Part shown: in pieces, positions 42,001 to 54,100 of the stretch | Numbering within the stretch: position 1 is the stretch's first letter | Layout of the letters: every line of letters starts with the position of its first letter | DNA from: Stichopus chloronotus | Taxonomy: Eukaryota > Echinodermata > Holothuroidea > Aspidochirotida > Stichopodidae | Length of the DNA: 64,000 nt | Direction: 5' to 3' | NCBI GenBank assembly: GCA_021234535.1 | Contig: CM037846.1 | Coordinates: forward strand, 12,168,705 to 12,232,704 | Translations under genes and position numbers: made by a program | Notes under the pieces: model-generated | The model's database searches: none | Seen by the model: only the letters and a program-made list of their open reading frames with translations | Told to the model about the DNA's origin: nothing

Positions 42001-42258
42001 TTTTAATCTATAAGCCTGAAACATGTGTAAGGAGAAGTGAAGGTCGACGGAAACACACTTTAAAAAGCTCAATTTACCGTTAACTTGCTTGCAATCTGTA
42101 TAATGGAAAACATGTGGCTCACGGTACTGTTGGAAGGATGGGTGGGTGGGGGGGGGGGGCTGTTGGAAGGAGTAGGGGTTGCGAGAGGGAAGGCTAATTT
42201 TTATGTGTTAACTGAAGAATATTAAAATTATGTGTTTAGGTCGTTACCAAGTTATAAT
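36004..42258. other. Intron 1 sequence, nothing recognised
   Basis: Only short frames. Tetranucleotide runs GAAC and GACC lie at 37837-37865, a G run near 41671 and a second near 42149-42159. Confidence 0.55.
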
Positions 42259-42297
42259 CACAAATTTGCATAATAAGTATGCAAATTTGTGACGTCA
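42259..42297. promoter_or_regulatory. Inverted octamer (ATGCAAAT) pair fused to a CRE
   Basis: CACAAATTTGCATA (42259-42272) and its exact complement (42278-42291) form a 14-bp hairpin with loop ATAAG. Each arm contains a perfect octamer motif (ATTTGCAT at 42264-42271; ATGCAAAT at 42279-42286). The right arm overlaps a perfect palindromic CRE, TGACGTCA, at 42290-42297. It lies in intron 1 about 400 bp downstream of exon 1. POU and CREB/ATF binding is inferred from the motifs only; the hairpin could equally be a small foldback repeat. Confidence 0.4.
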
Positions 42298-42691
42298 CGA
42301 GATTGACTTCTATGATATGTCTTACGTAAATCCTTTGTTTACTAAACCTTTCTTGCAAGGACATTTGGGAATTTTATAAACCCAGAGGGTGTTATTTTGG
42401 AAGGAAATTTTTTCTTATTTTTTCTTCAAAAATATTTATACCACTTATCAATGTGAAACTCATTGATTAAGTTTGCAGAGAATCTCCCCCCCCCGTGGCT
42501 AAAAAAGGGAAGAAAAACCTGTAACACTGCATATCCTTTTACTTCTAACCCAAGCAGTTGCTCTTTGCTTACGTCACAGCGTAAAAAAAAGACTTGAAGT
42601 ACATTCCACTCTAATATCATTTGAGAAGTTAATTTTTCATTTACATCGTTTTTGTCGTTGTTTACATGTGTTGTTATTGTTTTCTACTCAC

Positions 42692-43057
42692 GTGCATCAT
42701 AAAAAACATCAGCTTGCACATGAACTTGCCAAACATCCAGTCCTCCCAGACATAGATCGAAGCCGTCGACGGTACACAGCACAACAAGAAAGAGATATCA
42801 GTGATGGCGAGGTTGATGATGTAACTGTTGGTGGCGCTCTTCACGCGTCCATGGCCGGCCTTTAAGATGACGTAGACGACTGTGGAATTCCCCACCAGTC
42901 CGACTATCAGAACCAGCATGAGAACAGTCGGGACGGTTATCGCGGCAATTAACTTTGGGTCTACCCCCGTCGTGTCGTTGGTGTAACTGGAAGAGTAGTA
43001 CGATTCGTCTCCTGTTGATAACGAGTTTGCGATCTCTGTGGTCCTTCCGGAAGCCAT
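42692..43057 (-). CDS. Kisspeptin-type GPCR, first coding exon (N-terminus to start of TM3)
   Basis: This exon encodes the first 122 residues of a class A (rhodopsin-like) G-protein-coupled receptor, a plasma-membrane neuropeptide receptor. The extracellular N-terminus is about 35 residues and Ser/Thr/Tyr-rich, with an N-glycosylation sequon NDT at residue 27. TM1 (about 37-63) has the GLVGNS motif with Asn57. TM2 (about 77-98) has NLAITD with Asp87, then LLCCVP. The first extracellular loop carries Trp107 and the conserved disulphide Cys114 (WMFGKFMCK). The ATG has a good context (G at -3, G at +4) and is preceded by an in-frame TGA at 43070-43072, which fixes the start. The exon ends at ATGATGCAC followed by the donor GTGAGT (42691-42686), phase 0. 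NLAITDISFLLCCVP is closer to kisspeptin receptors than to galanin or allatostatin-A receptors, which remain the alternatives. A 5' untranslated exon further upstream is possible but not shown. Confidence 0.85.
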
Positions 43058-43072
43058 CGCAATCTTAAATCA

Positions 43073-43779
43073 AGATGGAAAAAAAAGGGACGAAAAGGGA
43101 GAAGAAATGAAACAAAATATGTAAAACAGATACGTAACCTGATAGCTTAAAATTGAGTCAAATTCATCGGTTATCGATATTAATTTGTTATTTGTCGATA
43201 TGAATATCATTTCCAAATCCATTGTTTCGCCTACTACTTCAGCCATTGGTATGGATAACGGACAGTGGAAACGTAATAAACGAGATTTGTAAGATTTAGC
43301 TGATTCAGAATAAAGTTTGGGGGGGGGGGGGCGGGGACTTCCTGTTCCGTATAGCGGGGGGGGGGGATGTTCGATGGGAAATTGTCATAGTTAGGAATTG
43401 TCAGGGTGGGAGTTTTCCTTTGAGAATTGTCCGGGTGAGGAATTTTTTTCCGCAAATTTTCTTCCATCGCTACTAGGTTGACCACCTAATGTTGTGTTGT
43501 TTTGGCACAAACTTGGATGTGCACAGTGTAGTGTGCGGAATCAAAGTATATGATTGATGACCGCCACCTTAAATTTCGTGAAAACATCTTAACAGTGGTG
43601 CAGACAACAGAAGCGTACGTTGGACATTTCCAGGGTCCAAGGTATGAAAATTTCCTCGAAATAGTTTAGGGTCAATAAAACCCTAAGGATAATTCTCGCA
43701 TGATTAATACGTAATACTGAAAAGTAAAGCACGAATATACGAACACTATTTGACAGGAGTTACGTAGCTGACTCGTGAA
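43073..43779 (-). promoter_or_regulatory. Presumed 5' region of the receptor gene
   Basis: The 700 bp upstream of the start codon contain two G runs (43319-43330 and 43357-43367) and no obvious TATA box at a useful distance. A pyrimidine-rich stretch ending in AG (cttgatttaag, 43064) could be the acceptor of a 5' untranslated exon. The role is inferred from position. Confidence 0.3.
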
Positions 43780-44070
43780 TAAACTCTGACTTGAAGAAAA
43801 ATGACTTGTGACTTGAATTGAGGTAAAATGACTTGTGACTTGACTTTACTTGAGGTAAATTGACTTGTGACTTGAATTGAGGTAAAATGACTTGTGACTT
43901 GAATTGAGGTAAAATGACTTGTGACTTGACTTTACTTGAGGTAAATTGACTTGGGACTTGACTTGCAATGAAATGAAGTGACTTATGACTTGACTTGCTT
44001 GAAAAAAGATGACTTACCTTGTGACTTGCTACGATGTGACGAGTGACATGTCTTGGCAAAAAGTGACTTG
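43780..44070. repeat. About 27-bp minisatellite (GACTTGTGACTTG)
   Basis: Units of TGACTTGTGACTTGAATTGAGGTAAAA alternate with the variant GACTTTACTTGAGGTAAAT. It lies about 0.7 kb upstream of the receptor start codon, so it may be near or within the promoter region. Confidence 0.9.
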
Positions 44071-44610
44071 TCAACAACTCTGAGTATGAGTATTAGCAGA
44101 AATAGTAATAACCTGTGATGGTAGTATAGGTGTACCTTGAGTCCATCAGTGTTTTGACTTGATCAATGCATTCTAAACTCCAGTGAGGCATTGGGGACGC
44201 AAAGGGATTCCAAAGTAAGCACCGCCTGCACCGTACATACTTTAAACAACCTAAGAAACAAATACTTTCCTTGTTCTTTTTCATTTTCATGGAAACATTT
44301 TACTCACAGTCAAGTTTTACAAATTTCTGCATTACGGCTAACTATTATGTTGTAAATCGTACCAAAATATTAGACAGAATGTCTTCGATGAAACTTTTAT
44401 TTCAAATTTGGAATTCAAAACCTACTTCCAAGGAATTAGTCATTTTTAGCGCAACCCAACGGTAGCAGAATGATAAAGGCACATTTATGTATACTGTATA
44501 AGTTTTAATCATGTTTGCATAAATTGTAATCATGTTGTCATTTTTTAAGATCAAAGTGTTAGATATGTGATCGACTCATGATACCCCCATGCTAATATTA
44601 TTAGTCCAAG

Positions 44611-44819
44611 AAGTAGTAGTAGCAGAGGTAGAAGTAGTAGAGGTAGTACTAGTAGTAGTAGTGGTAGTAGTAGTAGTAGTAGTAGTGGTAGTACTAGTAG
44701 TAGTAGTAGCAGTAGTAGTAGTAGCAGTAGTAGCAGTGGTAGAAGTAGTAGAGGTAGTACTAGTAGTAGTAGTGGTAGTAGTAGTAGTGGTAGTACTAGT
44801 AGTAGTAGCAGTAGTAGCA
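44611..44819. repeat. (AGT)n trinucleotide microsatellite
   Basis: About 70 AGT triplets with interspersed AGC, AGG and ACT variants, in a higher-order pattern with GGTAGTACTAGTAG. The frames encode poly-Val, poly-Leu or poly-Thr and are not genes. Confidence 0.97.
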
Positions 44820-45239
44820 TCAGTCCTCAATTTTGATGTGATAATATGGGTAGTCTTTACATCAGGGAATGAATGGAGTGGACTAGATTTGGCGGGGTCT
44901 CTTGTAATTTCTTTCTCTTCATTCCCTCTTTTATTTCCCTTCGTGCAAATTGTCTTTTCTTTCGATTTTTAGCAATTTTATTTTAAGTTTGAAAAAAAAA
45001 AAAAGCTGACTATTGGATGTTTAGCTTTAAATTTATGAGAAGTCGATTATCATCAGTTCGTTATGTGGATCTTTATCTCACATACTGGCGTCTTCGATGA
45101 ATTTTCTGCTTTTACTCGTCTGACCGCTGCGTGAATGATTTACTCCACCTCCCACATACTTATGGCACCGAACTGACGTCATTTTTACAACGGAAACAAT
45201 CGACGCTTAACTAAATTGTGACGAATGCGATGGATTTCC

Positions 45240-45740
45240 ACGGATATGACTGTACACAGGAATAGTTTGATCAAATGCGGTGGATGCAACTGTCACTATA
45301 GGATAGCGTCACCAATTCATATGAGTATTGGGGTAATGTTGATGTAACTACTCAATAATGTTATTAATTCCCATGTGCATTGTCGTCACTAGACCAGTTT
45401 CATCAATTCCTATGGGCATTGCTGTGACTAGAATAGTTCCATCATTTTTCCAAGTAAAGCCTATATTGTTTATCTGAAGAGGTTTTCACATTAGTTGTGC
45501 GTGTATGGATGTCACTAGGGACAGTTGCACCAATTCCCATGTATATTAGTCGCTGTGACGAAAACGGTGTTAAAAATTCCTACGTGCATTGCTATCGCTG
45601 GAACAGTTCCACCAGATCCTCTTGGTATTGCTGTGACTAGAATAATTATGCAGATGTCCTTGTAACGCCTACATATTGTTTATCGCAAACGATCTTAGCA
45701 ATTTGTGTGTGTATGGCTCTCACTGGATTGGTTAGGCTCC
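45240..45740. repeat. About 55-70 bp diverged minisatellite
   Basis: Recurring ACTAGAATAGTTCCATCAAT, TCCCATGTGCATTGCTGTG and a longer insert AACGCCTACATATTGTTTATC appear in several degenerate units. Confidence 0.8.
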
Positions 45741-48208
45741 TAAACCAATTCAACCTCGAACAATTTCACTTATATATTTGTGCTTCCGCTGTCACTAGGA
45801 TAGTTTCGATAATTCCCACATTTATATTGTTGTACATGAAACAGTTCTTACACAATTCCTCTGTATATCGCTGCTTTTCAAACATACTTTTAGCACCCTA
45901 AGTATGGGTATTATTTATCTCTATGGAGATTTCATCAAATCGAATGTCATTGGTTTAGGTCACCAAACATATTGCACATTCAATAATGGTTTCACTAGAT
46001 ATATCTGTCTGTGTTGTTGTTAGTAAAATCACTTGAATGGCCGATAGCCCCCAAAATGTAAACAAAAAAGCACCGACTGTTTTGCAGTTACAGTTTATTA
46101 CAGTTTTGGAGTCATACTTCTCAATCATTTACCCACAAAATGTCACACTCTTCACACATCAAACTTTTAACTATCTGTTGAATTATCTCTGTCTCCCGTT
46201 TTCGATTCCCCATATTCGCAGTTTGCCGACTCGATATGATGGCCCATACATGAAATAAAAAATCCTAAGGTATAGTATCTCCATTACAAGAATATTAAAT
46301 ATTTATATTTATGGAAAGCAAAATATTTACTTCTTCGCAACATGCAGTACGATGTTTGTAATTTCAAAACAAATCTTGTCGGTTAGTTGTCTATAGAGGA
46401 CGAGCAGTTTAATGATTTTCAGCACCCGCTCGCCCACGCCCCCCCCCCCCCGCTTCCCCCAAACTCCCTCCAACTGTATTTTATTGTGTATACCACTCAA
46501 TCGTCCATCGATATGTGTGGCGAAACAGTTTCTTCCAATCAGCGCTCCAGGAACTATCATGTTCTGGCATTGTCCAATAGGATCACGAGAAACTGACAGA
46601 TGCCGATTCAACTCGCCATGTGTCAAAGCCGGGACCTATGTCACGCTGTGAGCGCCATACTTGTGTAATTCGAAGCATCAGACTCCTTGCAGCAGGGTAA
46701 TTTGTACATAGTTACATTCATGTGAGTGATGTCACTGTATCAAATATGATCAGTACGGGAACGAATACCAAGAAGAAAACATAACTTGATGTAACGATCT
46801 AATGCCACACGAGACGAAATCAGTGTGTCATTATAGGCTTCGTGCAGTGGACCATAGATTTATATTTAGGTCTTCGAATGATCTCAACAGTGTAATGACA
46901 TGATGTACACATGGTAACCGTCTGGTTGACTGCCGGAAGAGACAATATCGATTCAATGGTTGTATCCCCTCATAAAATACAACAATTCAATACCTTTATA
47001 AATCGAAAAGATGAAAACAGGTAACATAATATTCATTTCTAAACTTAAGATCAACGTTAATCTTTAAAACCCAAATTCAAAATTCGAAAGAAGAAAAACA
47101 AATGTGCCTAACATGAACAATAATTTCAGCACTCACTCACGTGTACGTGGTGAAGACTTCACATTTTCGCCTCCTATTTACACACATCTCCAAAGTAGTG
47201 ACGATAATTTTTTCTTTTCTTTCTTTTTTTTAGCTAATTTTGTTGTCCGTACTCACAATTACTTTAAGTGCTAGTGTTTTTAAGTCAGTAAAGCAGCCCC
47301 TTAATATCTTAATAAGCTTCATTACATTTGAGTCGGTTGAGTCTTCCTTCATCCCTGTAATTATCATTTACCCGTTTTCCTCTCCTCTTGTTATGTTCTC
47401 TCTCCACCGTCTTTCTCCTTCTACCTTCCTCCTGACTTTGAAGATCTATAAGCTAGTGATATTTAAGTAGGCCAGTTCATTCTCATTTTTTTTCTTAGGA
47501 TCGGCTAAAAAGCATTCCACAGAGCCATCTGTTGCTTGGCCTCAGAAATGAAAGTGAAGGGACTATACTGTGGCTTCGAATCTTTTCCAATAGTACTTCG
47601 TTTTGGGGAAGGGAGATGTTTTTTCCCCAAGAGATTGAATCGGGACGAAAATTTTCTAACTGAATAACTCTGCAGCCTGTAGACACTTCCTGGCTTGGGG
47701 AAATGAAAAGTAGTGTTTACAGAAAATCTAGTTTCTTCTTTTCTGTCTTTCCTTCCTTTCTTTTTAGACGAGAACTCAAGACAAATCACGGAATTGGAGT
47801 AATTTTTAAGGAGACTACTGAATATTTTTCCACAAGAATTTTGGGTAGTTGCAAGGTGTGATTATCGCTCTGAAACAAGATACATGAAGGGAGTGCGAAA
47901 GGCAAGATATCAAACTTTTCGCGTTTTGAAAGTCTGAAATAAAACGGAGAGCCTTTTATGACGTTCTCTCCGTTCTGCTCCAACTCTTCGCGGTAATGTA
48001 TGTGGACTGCTATCAGCTGATCCATTGACTCGCTCGGGAAATGCAGAGAAGCATGTACATTAACTACATCTAAATAGTGCCTAATAGAAAATTATAGCCA
48101 AAATTAACACAATTCATTTAATTATACATTGACCTATTGTGCGAAACGAGAAAAATCATCGAAGCATCTGTTTTTTTTTTCTTGGTTTTTTTCTCAACTT
48201 TTCTTTTG
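45741..48208. other. Upstream flank, nothing recognised
   Basis: Short frames only; a C run lies at 46440-46450. Confidence 0.55.
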
Positions 48209-48460
48209 CCTCATAGTCACGATAGTCACCTCATAGTCATCTCATAGTTATGATAGTCACCTCAAAGTCACCTCATAGTTATGATAGTCACCTCATAGTC
48301 ACCTCATAGTCATGATAGTCACCTCATAGCCACGATAGTCACCTCATAGTCATCTCATAGTTATGATAGTCACCTCAAAGTCACCTCATAGTCACCTCAT
48401 AGTCATGATAGTCACCTCATAGTCATGATAGTCACCTCATAGTCATCTCATAGTCATGAT
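48209..48460. repeat. 20-bp minisatellite (CACCTCATAGTCATGATAGT)
   Basis: About a dozen units built from CACCTCATAGTCA and TGATAGT, combined into higher-order units with ATCTCATAG. The units are very similar, so expansion is recent. Confidence 0.95.
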
Positions 48461-50276
48461 TTATAAACACATTTTCAACAACTGATATACCTAACTCACT
48501 AGCATAATTCTTATTTCGTAGTCATCGTTTGCATCCGAGTGGTCCTATAGAGGTGATGCAAATGTTTCATTCCAATCCTAACCAAATCATCGGTTTCGCT
48601 GCTATCTTCACCTCAGATACCATCTCAGCTCAGCAACCTTTAAAAAATTCAGGGATGGTTAATGACCTGGGAAACAGCTTAAACGCAAAGAAAAATACAG
48701 AAACCGTCGTCACTGTTCATATTCAGCACCTTTCACCTTTAAAATACCGGTGTGCTTGTCTCAGTGTAACTTTCAAGTTCAGTCCACGTGAGCCAAAGGG
48801 CATCGCAGCGAATCCATATAAAACTCCAACTTTGCAATAATGTGATCGCAATATCAGTGAAGCATATACATATCTCCCTTACTGTGCCCCCCGTATAACA
48901 CTCTATATGTCAATAACTGTGCCGGTGTGAAACGCACCTGACGTGTGCAGCAACTATGTTTTTCCTGATATTTTTTTCGACCTTTATGATTGGCCAAAAG
49001 ACAGTCTTTCGGGAATGATGACTGATTGGCTGGCTAGAGCAGCTATAAGGTGAAGGTCAGTTACGTAATGTATGACATTTGGGGAAACTTACTTCATCTG
49101 TCTCTACACACTTGTCATACTCTCACCGACCGCTTCGAGTCTTCCGACTATTTTGGTTTTTAAACTGTTCAAAAAGTTTGCAGAGTTACGATGCAATCTG
49201 AGGAACTGTATAGCGCTTTGCAAAAAATGAATGTTAAATACGTTGAAACGGCACTTATTATGACAATTCCAACATATCGTAGTTATGATACGCATGTTTC
49301 GGCATATCTATTAGTGAGTTGTCTTCGAAATTCACCGCTCATAATATCTAATTTTTTATTTATCGATCCAAGCCTGTCCTTTATGAAGTGATGTAAAAGA
49401 AAAATGATTTCATGTATGATTCCTACAAAAAGCGATTAAAAAGCCATTCAAAAATGAACTTCCTGTAAATTGTATCCCCGACATCTCGTATGGCCGGTAT
49501 ACCGGTTATCGATGTGCTTTATCAGGCATTCTTGTTTATTAAAGAACTGTCCATCTGATCCGTGTGAGAGCCAGAAGGGGAGTGTTTCTGCCAACCCTTC
49601 CCGTGGGATCGTGGCTAACTATCTGTCCTTTACTTTGTCATGTCATCTCGTTTTCTTTTTCATTTTTCTATTTCTCATCGGAATCTCTTTGCTTGGATTC
49701 ATATCCATCCGCCTGACCTGTCACTCCGGGAATTTCTTAAAACGAAAAACATGCATCTCTGGGAGCTTTGTTTGGTTTAATGAAACATGAAACACTCAAA
49801 ATGTAAATTCGTTCGGAATCAATGCTCGGATAAGTTGTAAAAGATACGGTTACAAACTATTGGTCCTTCCATAGGCGTACAGCTGCTTCTATCGTTGCTC
49901 ACGTTACTAAAGGGACGTGTTGGGAATTGCTACACGCAGCATTGGAATTCTTCAAACTGACGTTTATGTTTAAAGCTATGTTTCACAATGACGATGATGA
50001 CATTTTTAGACTCAGGATATCAAAAGGTCGAGGGAAATAGGACATTCAGTAACCAAAGAAAAAGTAAAGGATGTAATTGTATGTTGGTTTAGGTATATTT
50101 TGAATGATTAACATGGCACCTTTGAAAGAAAAAGTTAGTACAAAATTTTCCAACATAAATTCAGGTCCATGATAGTGTATATCCTTAAAATACTTGTTTT
50201 ATTTATTTTATTAATTTTTTTTTGCGCTCGCGTCTTTTTGGTTTAAAGAGTGACGGCTTTGACTAAAGCTAAAATA

Positions 50277-50298
50277 ATATATATATATATATATATAT

Positions 50299-50333
<35 letters not shown>

Positions 50334-50490
50334 TATAGATGTATAGATATACAGATATAGATATAGATACTTAAAGAGAAGTCCACATGTACTCCGAGAA
50401 AATAAACGATAAATATAGATAGATATATATACAAAGATAGATATTTATAGATATAGATGTATGTATATAGACATAGATATATATATATAC
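50277..50490. repeat. TA and ATAG compound microsatellite surrounding a Penelope-like relic
   Basis: AT units (50277-50300) are followed by eight AGAT units and imperfect GATATA repeats, interrupted at 50370-50412 by the relic. Confidence 0.9.
50370..50412 (-). mobile_element. Short relic of the same Penelope-like 3' terminus
   Basis: The plus-strand string (cttaaagagaag, tccacatgtactcc, gaaaataaac) aligns with 28566-28608 (ataaagtagaa, tccgcgtgtactccc, aaaacaaac), the extreme 3' end of the fragment at 28.6 kb. It is surrounded on both sides by ATAG and TA repeats (50277-50369 and 50413-50490). With only 43 bp, homology is likely but not proven. Confidence 0.4.
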
Positions 50491-51082
50491 AGATAAGTCC
50501 TTGATAAGCATTTATGTTTCCTCTAGTATCCAGTGTATGTTCTGTAAGCATGAACTGAAATTTCCATCTATATATACCTATCCCGGCTGTATGGCAAACA
50601 AATTAAAGTCTAAAATTGCAGAGTTATAGTGTTAGAGGAGTATAGAGACTTCTATTGACACCTAAACCAATGTCTTACCTTGTAATCACTGTCTCTTATC
50701 GCAATACGACAATACAACAATGCGGCAAACATATACATCAAATACTTTTCCACTGTGAAGTCAATGGTGCATGATGTTGTTTACACATCTTCACATTTTC
50801 TTTGAAAGAAGCATCTTTCCATTTATGATTTCTTCCAATTTCTCAGACCAAGACGGTTTACTAGGCCTCTTTGCCTAATGGTCAAGTTCTTTAGAGTACA
50901 GTATAGTTGAAGCTCAACTTGCTTTCGGGTTTGTCATTGAATATTCACTTTCGTTGAGGCAAATGACAGACAAATATCTTGTGATGAGAACCGCCATAAA
51001 CAAAGCAAAAAGTATGACATTTGTTTAATATCACATGATATTTTGCGTGCATTCACCACCTCCTAAGAGAAAGATTACCCCT

Positions 51083-51085
<3 letters not shown>

Positions 51086-51129
<44 letters not shown>
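51086..51129. repeat. (TA)22 microsatellite
   Basis: 44 bp of TA. Confidence 0.97.
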
Positions 51130-51135
<6 letters not shown>

Positions 51136-54100
51136 TCTTGAGGTTGTAAGTAAGAAAGACCATTAAAGGTAATTTTCTTTTTTCGTTTTTTTTTCTCACG
51201 TTTTTTTTGTGTACGCGAACAGGCCTTTAAGCTATCTTCGTGGAAAGTAGAGCGGGAGAAGGCATGTGATAAAATCAGAAACGGGCTGACTGTGACCCAT
51301 GGGATAGAATGTTCGAATATCGTGATGTGTAATCTTATATAGCCCGTGACATATTTTGATGTTGGTGAGAGTATATTCAGCGCTAGGATTATTCTGGATT
51401 CCCTCTCGTACAGACAGAGAGAGACATGTGTGAGAGGATGAATTGTCCGAGAGGATGAAGGTGACGGATAAAGATAGGATTAGTACCTCCAGGCGACAAT
51501 AGGAGATAAATAAAATTGATTTACAAAATAATGGAGCCGAAGTCAGTAGTTCGAGAAAAAAAAAATAAAGTTAAATTTAAAATTGATGACAAACATATGT
51601 CAAAAATATCGTAAAGCGTTTTGCTTATTCCACCGTGAAGAAAACAGTTACATCTATAAAGCCACTGCCATGACTCTGTTACATCAGTCTTGCCCGATTT
51701 CAAAGAAATAAGACATTAACCTGAATCGTATGTGGTATATCGACCTACTTCGCAGAAGTGGTACATGGAAGCCTTAGCATATGCAAACTGCCTTAAAATT
51801 ACCATTTTATCATACGAATGTTCCTACTGGTGAACAGTATCGACTACTATAGGTTTGCTGTAAAAATGTGACAGGTGATTGCATTTGCAATTGCATTTCT
51901 TCTGTATGATCGCCCATAATTACCATACTTAGAAGCAAAAAAAAAAAGAAAGGGGGGGGGGGAGGGATTTAAAAAAAGATGAAAGAGAGAAACTTCTTAA
52001 TAGATAAGTTGCTACTGTCTGATATTAAAGTTTATTCAGAGAGCTGGCGAAGGTAGGTATATAGTTGCTGTACTTCGTATTTATGCCTCTGCACATGTTT
52101 AGCATATCTCTAAGCTAAAAATACAAATACGAATACATACTCACACATTGCCAACTCATTCTAGGTCATACCTTTTCAGTGATCTCTTTTATTCCTGGTA
52201 AGAGATCATATCGTCATCTGACCAGCTAACTGCCTAAGTCTGTCTCCCTCTTTTCTCCCATTTTACCACCCAAAGTCGGCCAAATGACATAAAATACACT
52301 GTTAGGCCTATCCTATATTTAAGGCAAAGATCTGTTTATGTAAGAGAACCACAAAGCCCCGATGAAGATTCACAAAGACGGTCCGCGGTATCAACACTTA
52401 CGTCAGAACCCGTCAAAATGGTGCTCTTTTGTCATTTACTTCCCATAATTGACCAGAAAACGACGAGAAGAATTTAAATCACAGAGTTTGTTTTTACAAC
52501 GGTATCAATATATTTTTTTTTCATCTTGAGAATGACGATCGTCCATTATAGCCACAATGCCGGACGTGAGGAATCTTAAAGTAAGTAGGCCTTACGCATA
52601 GGCTGTAAAGCAACGGGTTTGGATTGATCGGTAATTAGTGCCACGTGAGAGGCATGATTTGTCGGATAAATCGATATGTTAACGCCTCCCTGTGGCTTGA
52701 TTAGCCAATGTTTCATCATCACCAATCGACCTTTCAGTACCGCCAATCGTCATGTTTAGTGTGCACTCGAAACTATAAATTGTTATAAATGATCGATGGA
52801 GGGTCAAAAACTTAGTAGCCTCCAGGGGAGGGACGGGAGAGGGTCACTCTCATGCGTCAAGAGAGAAGATTACATTGGTTGGATCACGGCCTTATACCAT
52901 GACACCTTTATTGCGCCCTGAATGGACCTTACGGTCTGGCTCGCTACCCGGAGTAAGAGTCTGAGTTGCCTATGCACTACCTCTGAAATCCGGCATTCAA
53001 ATTTTGATTGAAACAAAGAAACAAAGATATAACAGAAAATGTTTTCGGTCGTTAGTCTATTATGCAAAAAAACTTCAGACACACTTTTCTTTCATTTCTT
53101 AACCTACGATTCGAATGAAGAGAGATTTAGTCCTTCAAGGACGACCTTCGTCCGTTCTTTTTTTTTATACTGTTGAGAGTAAAATTGTCTCTGCTGTTTA
53201 TAAGTACCAGTTCCTTCCTTTCTGCAGGTAAGGTGTTCTTCTAGGGCTCCTGCTATGTGGCTTCGGTTTAGTAAATGGAAATTTTTGTTATGCCTGTATA
53301 CTGGCAATACCTGTAACCGTCAAAGTGCCGTTTCTCTTCCCTTTCCCTTCTGTATACAATTCCAATTTTCTTCACTTTGTATCGATACTGCACATTTTCA
53401 TATTTCCAGCGACTTTAAAAGCAAAATAATACAAGACACATCTGTTACTCATTAGAAAAAAAAGGAAAAGAGCCTCATACGGTCGAATCGGCGGTCAAAA
53501 TATTTCAAAAGTATCACAAGTGCCCCTCAAAAAGTTAAAAAAAAATATGCTGATTACTATCTCAAGTTTCACGTTTCATGGCCTTTTGAGCATTAACTCT
53601 TCGACTTTCGTGCTAGTTGTACTTGTAAGTACGGATTTTAATACTTATCAAAACCAGGTAAAAGAAGACAAACAGAAATTCTTTCATAAACAGGTTCTTC
53701 GTATGAAACTGTAAAAAAAAAAACAAAAAAAACTTGTTTTGAGAACATGACACATGCATCATCTTAATCAAATGTGTAGACATTTTCGAAAGTGCACCAG
53801 TGCACTTCGTGTTTATATTCACAAATACATCGACCAAGCGAAAAAGCTTTTCATCTATTTTCACAAGTTAATGTGTCTGCTAGGATAGACGTCTCTACAA
53901 TCCATGTTCTCTAGTTGTTTACAGAACTTTAACTCAGCTTCTCTGCGGATGAACTATGTTAATTGATTTTCCATGTCACTTTGGCTGACAGGTAAAGTAA
54001 TCTGAAAATCTTTTTGTCTTTACGTATCGGCAGACGATAAGCCGAGTGAGTGCCATGCGTGTAATTTTTCCGTGGCACAATTAATTTCTCTTTACTATAA

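Noticed and set aside
44551..44972. Poly-Val, poly-Leu and Thr-rich frames of 84-127 codons
   Set aside because: They are translations of the AGT trinucleotide repeat in different frames.
48209..48460. CRISPR-like array of short direct repeats
   Set aside because: The units are contiguous variants of one 20-bp sequence with no unique spacers, in an animal genome; this is a minisatellite. The same applies to 8503-8872 and 43780-44070.
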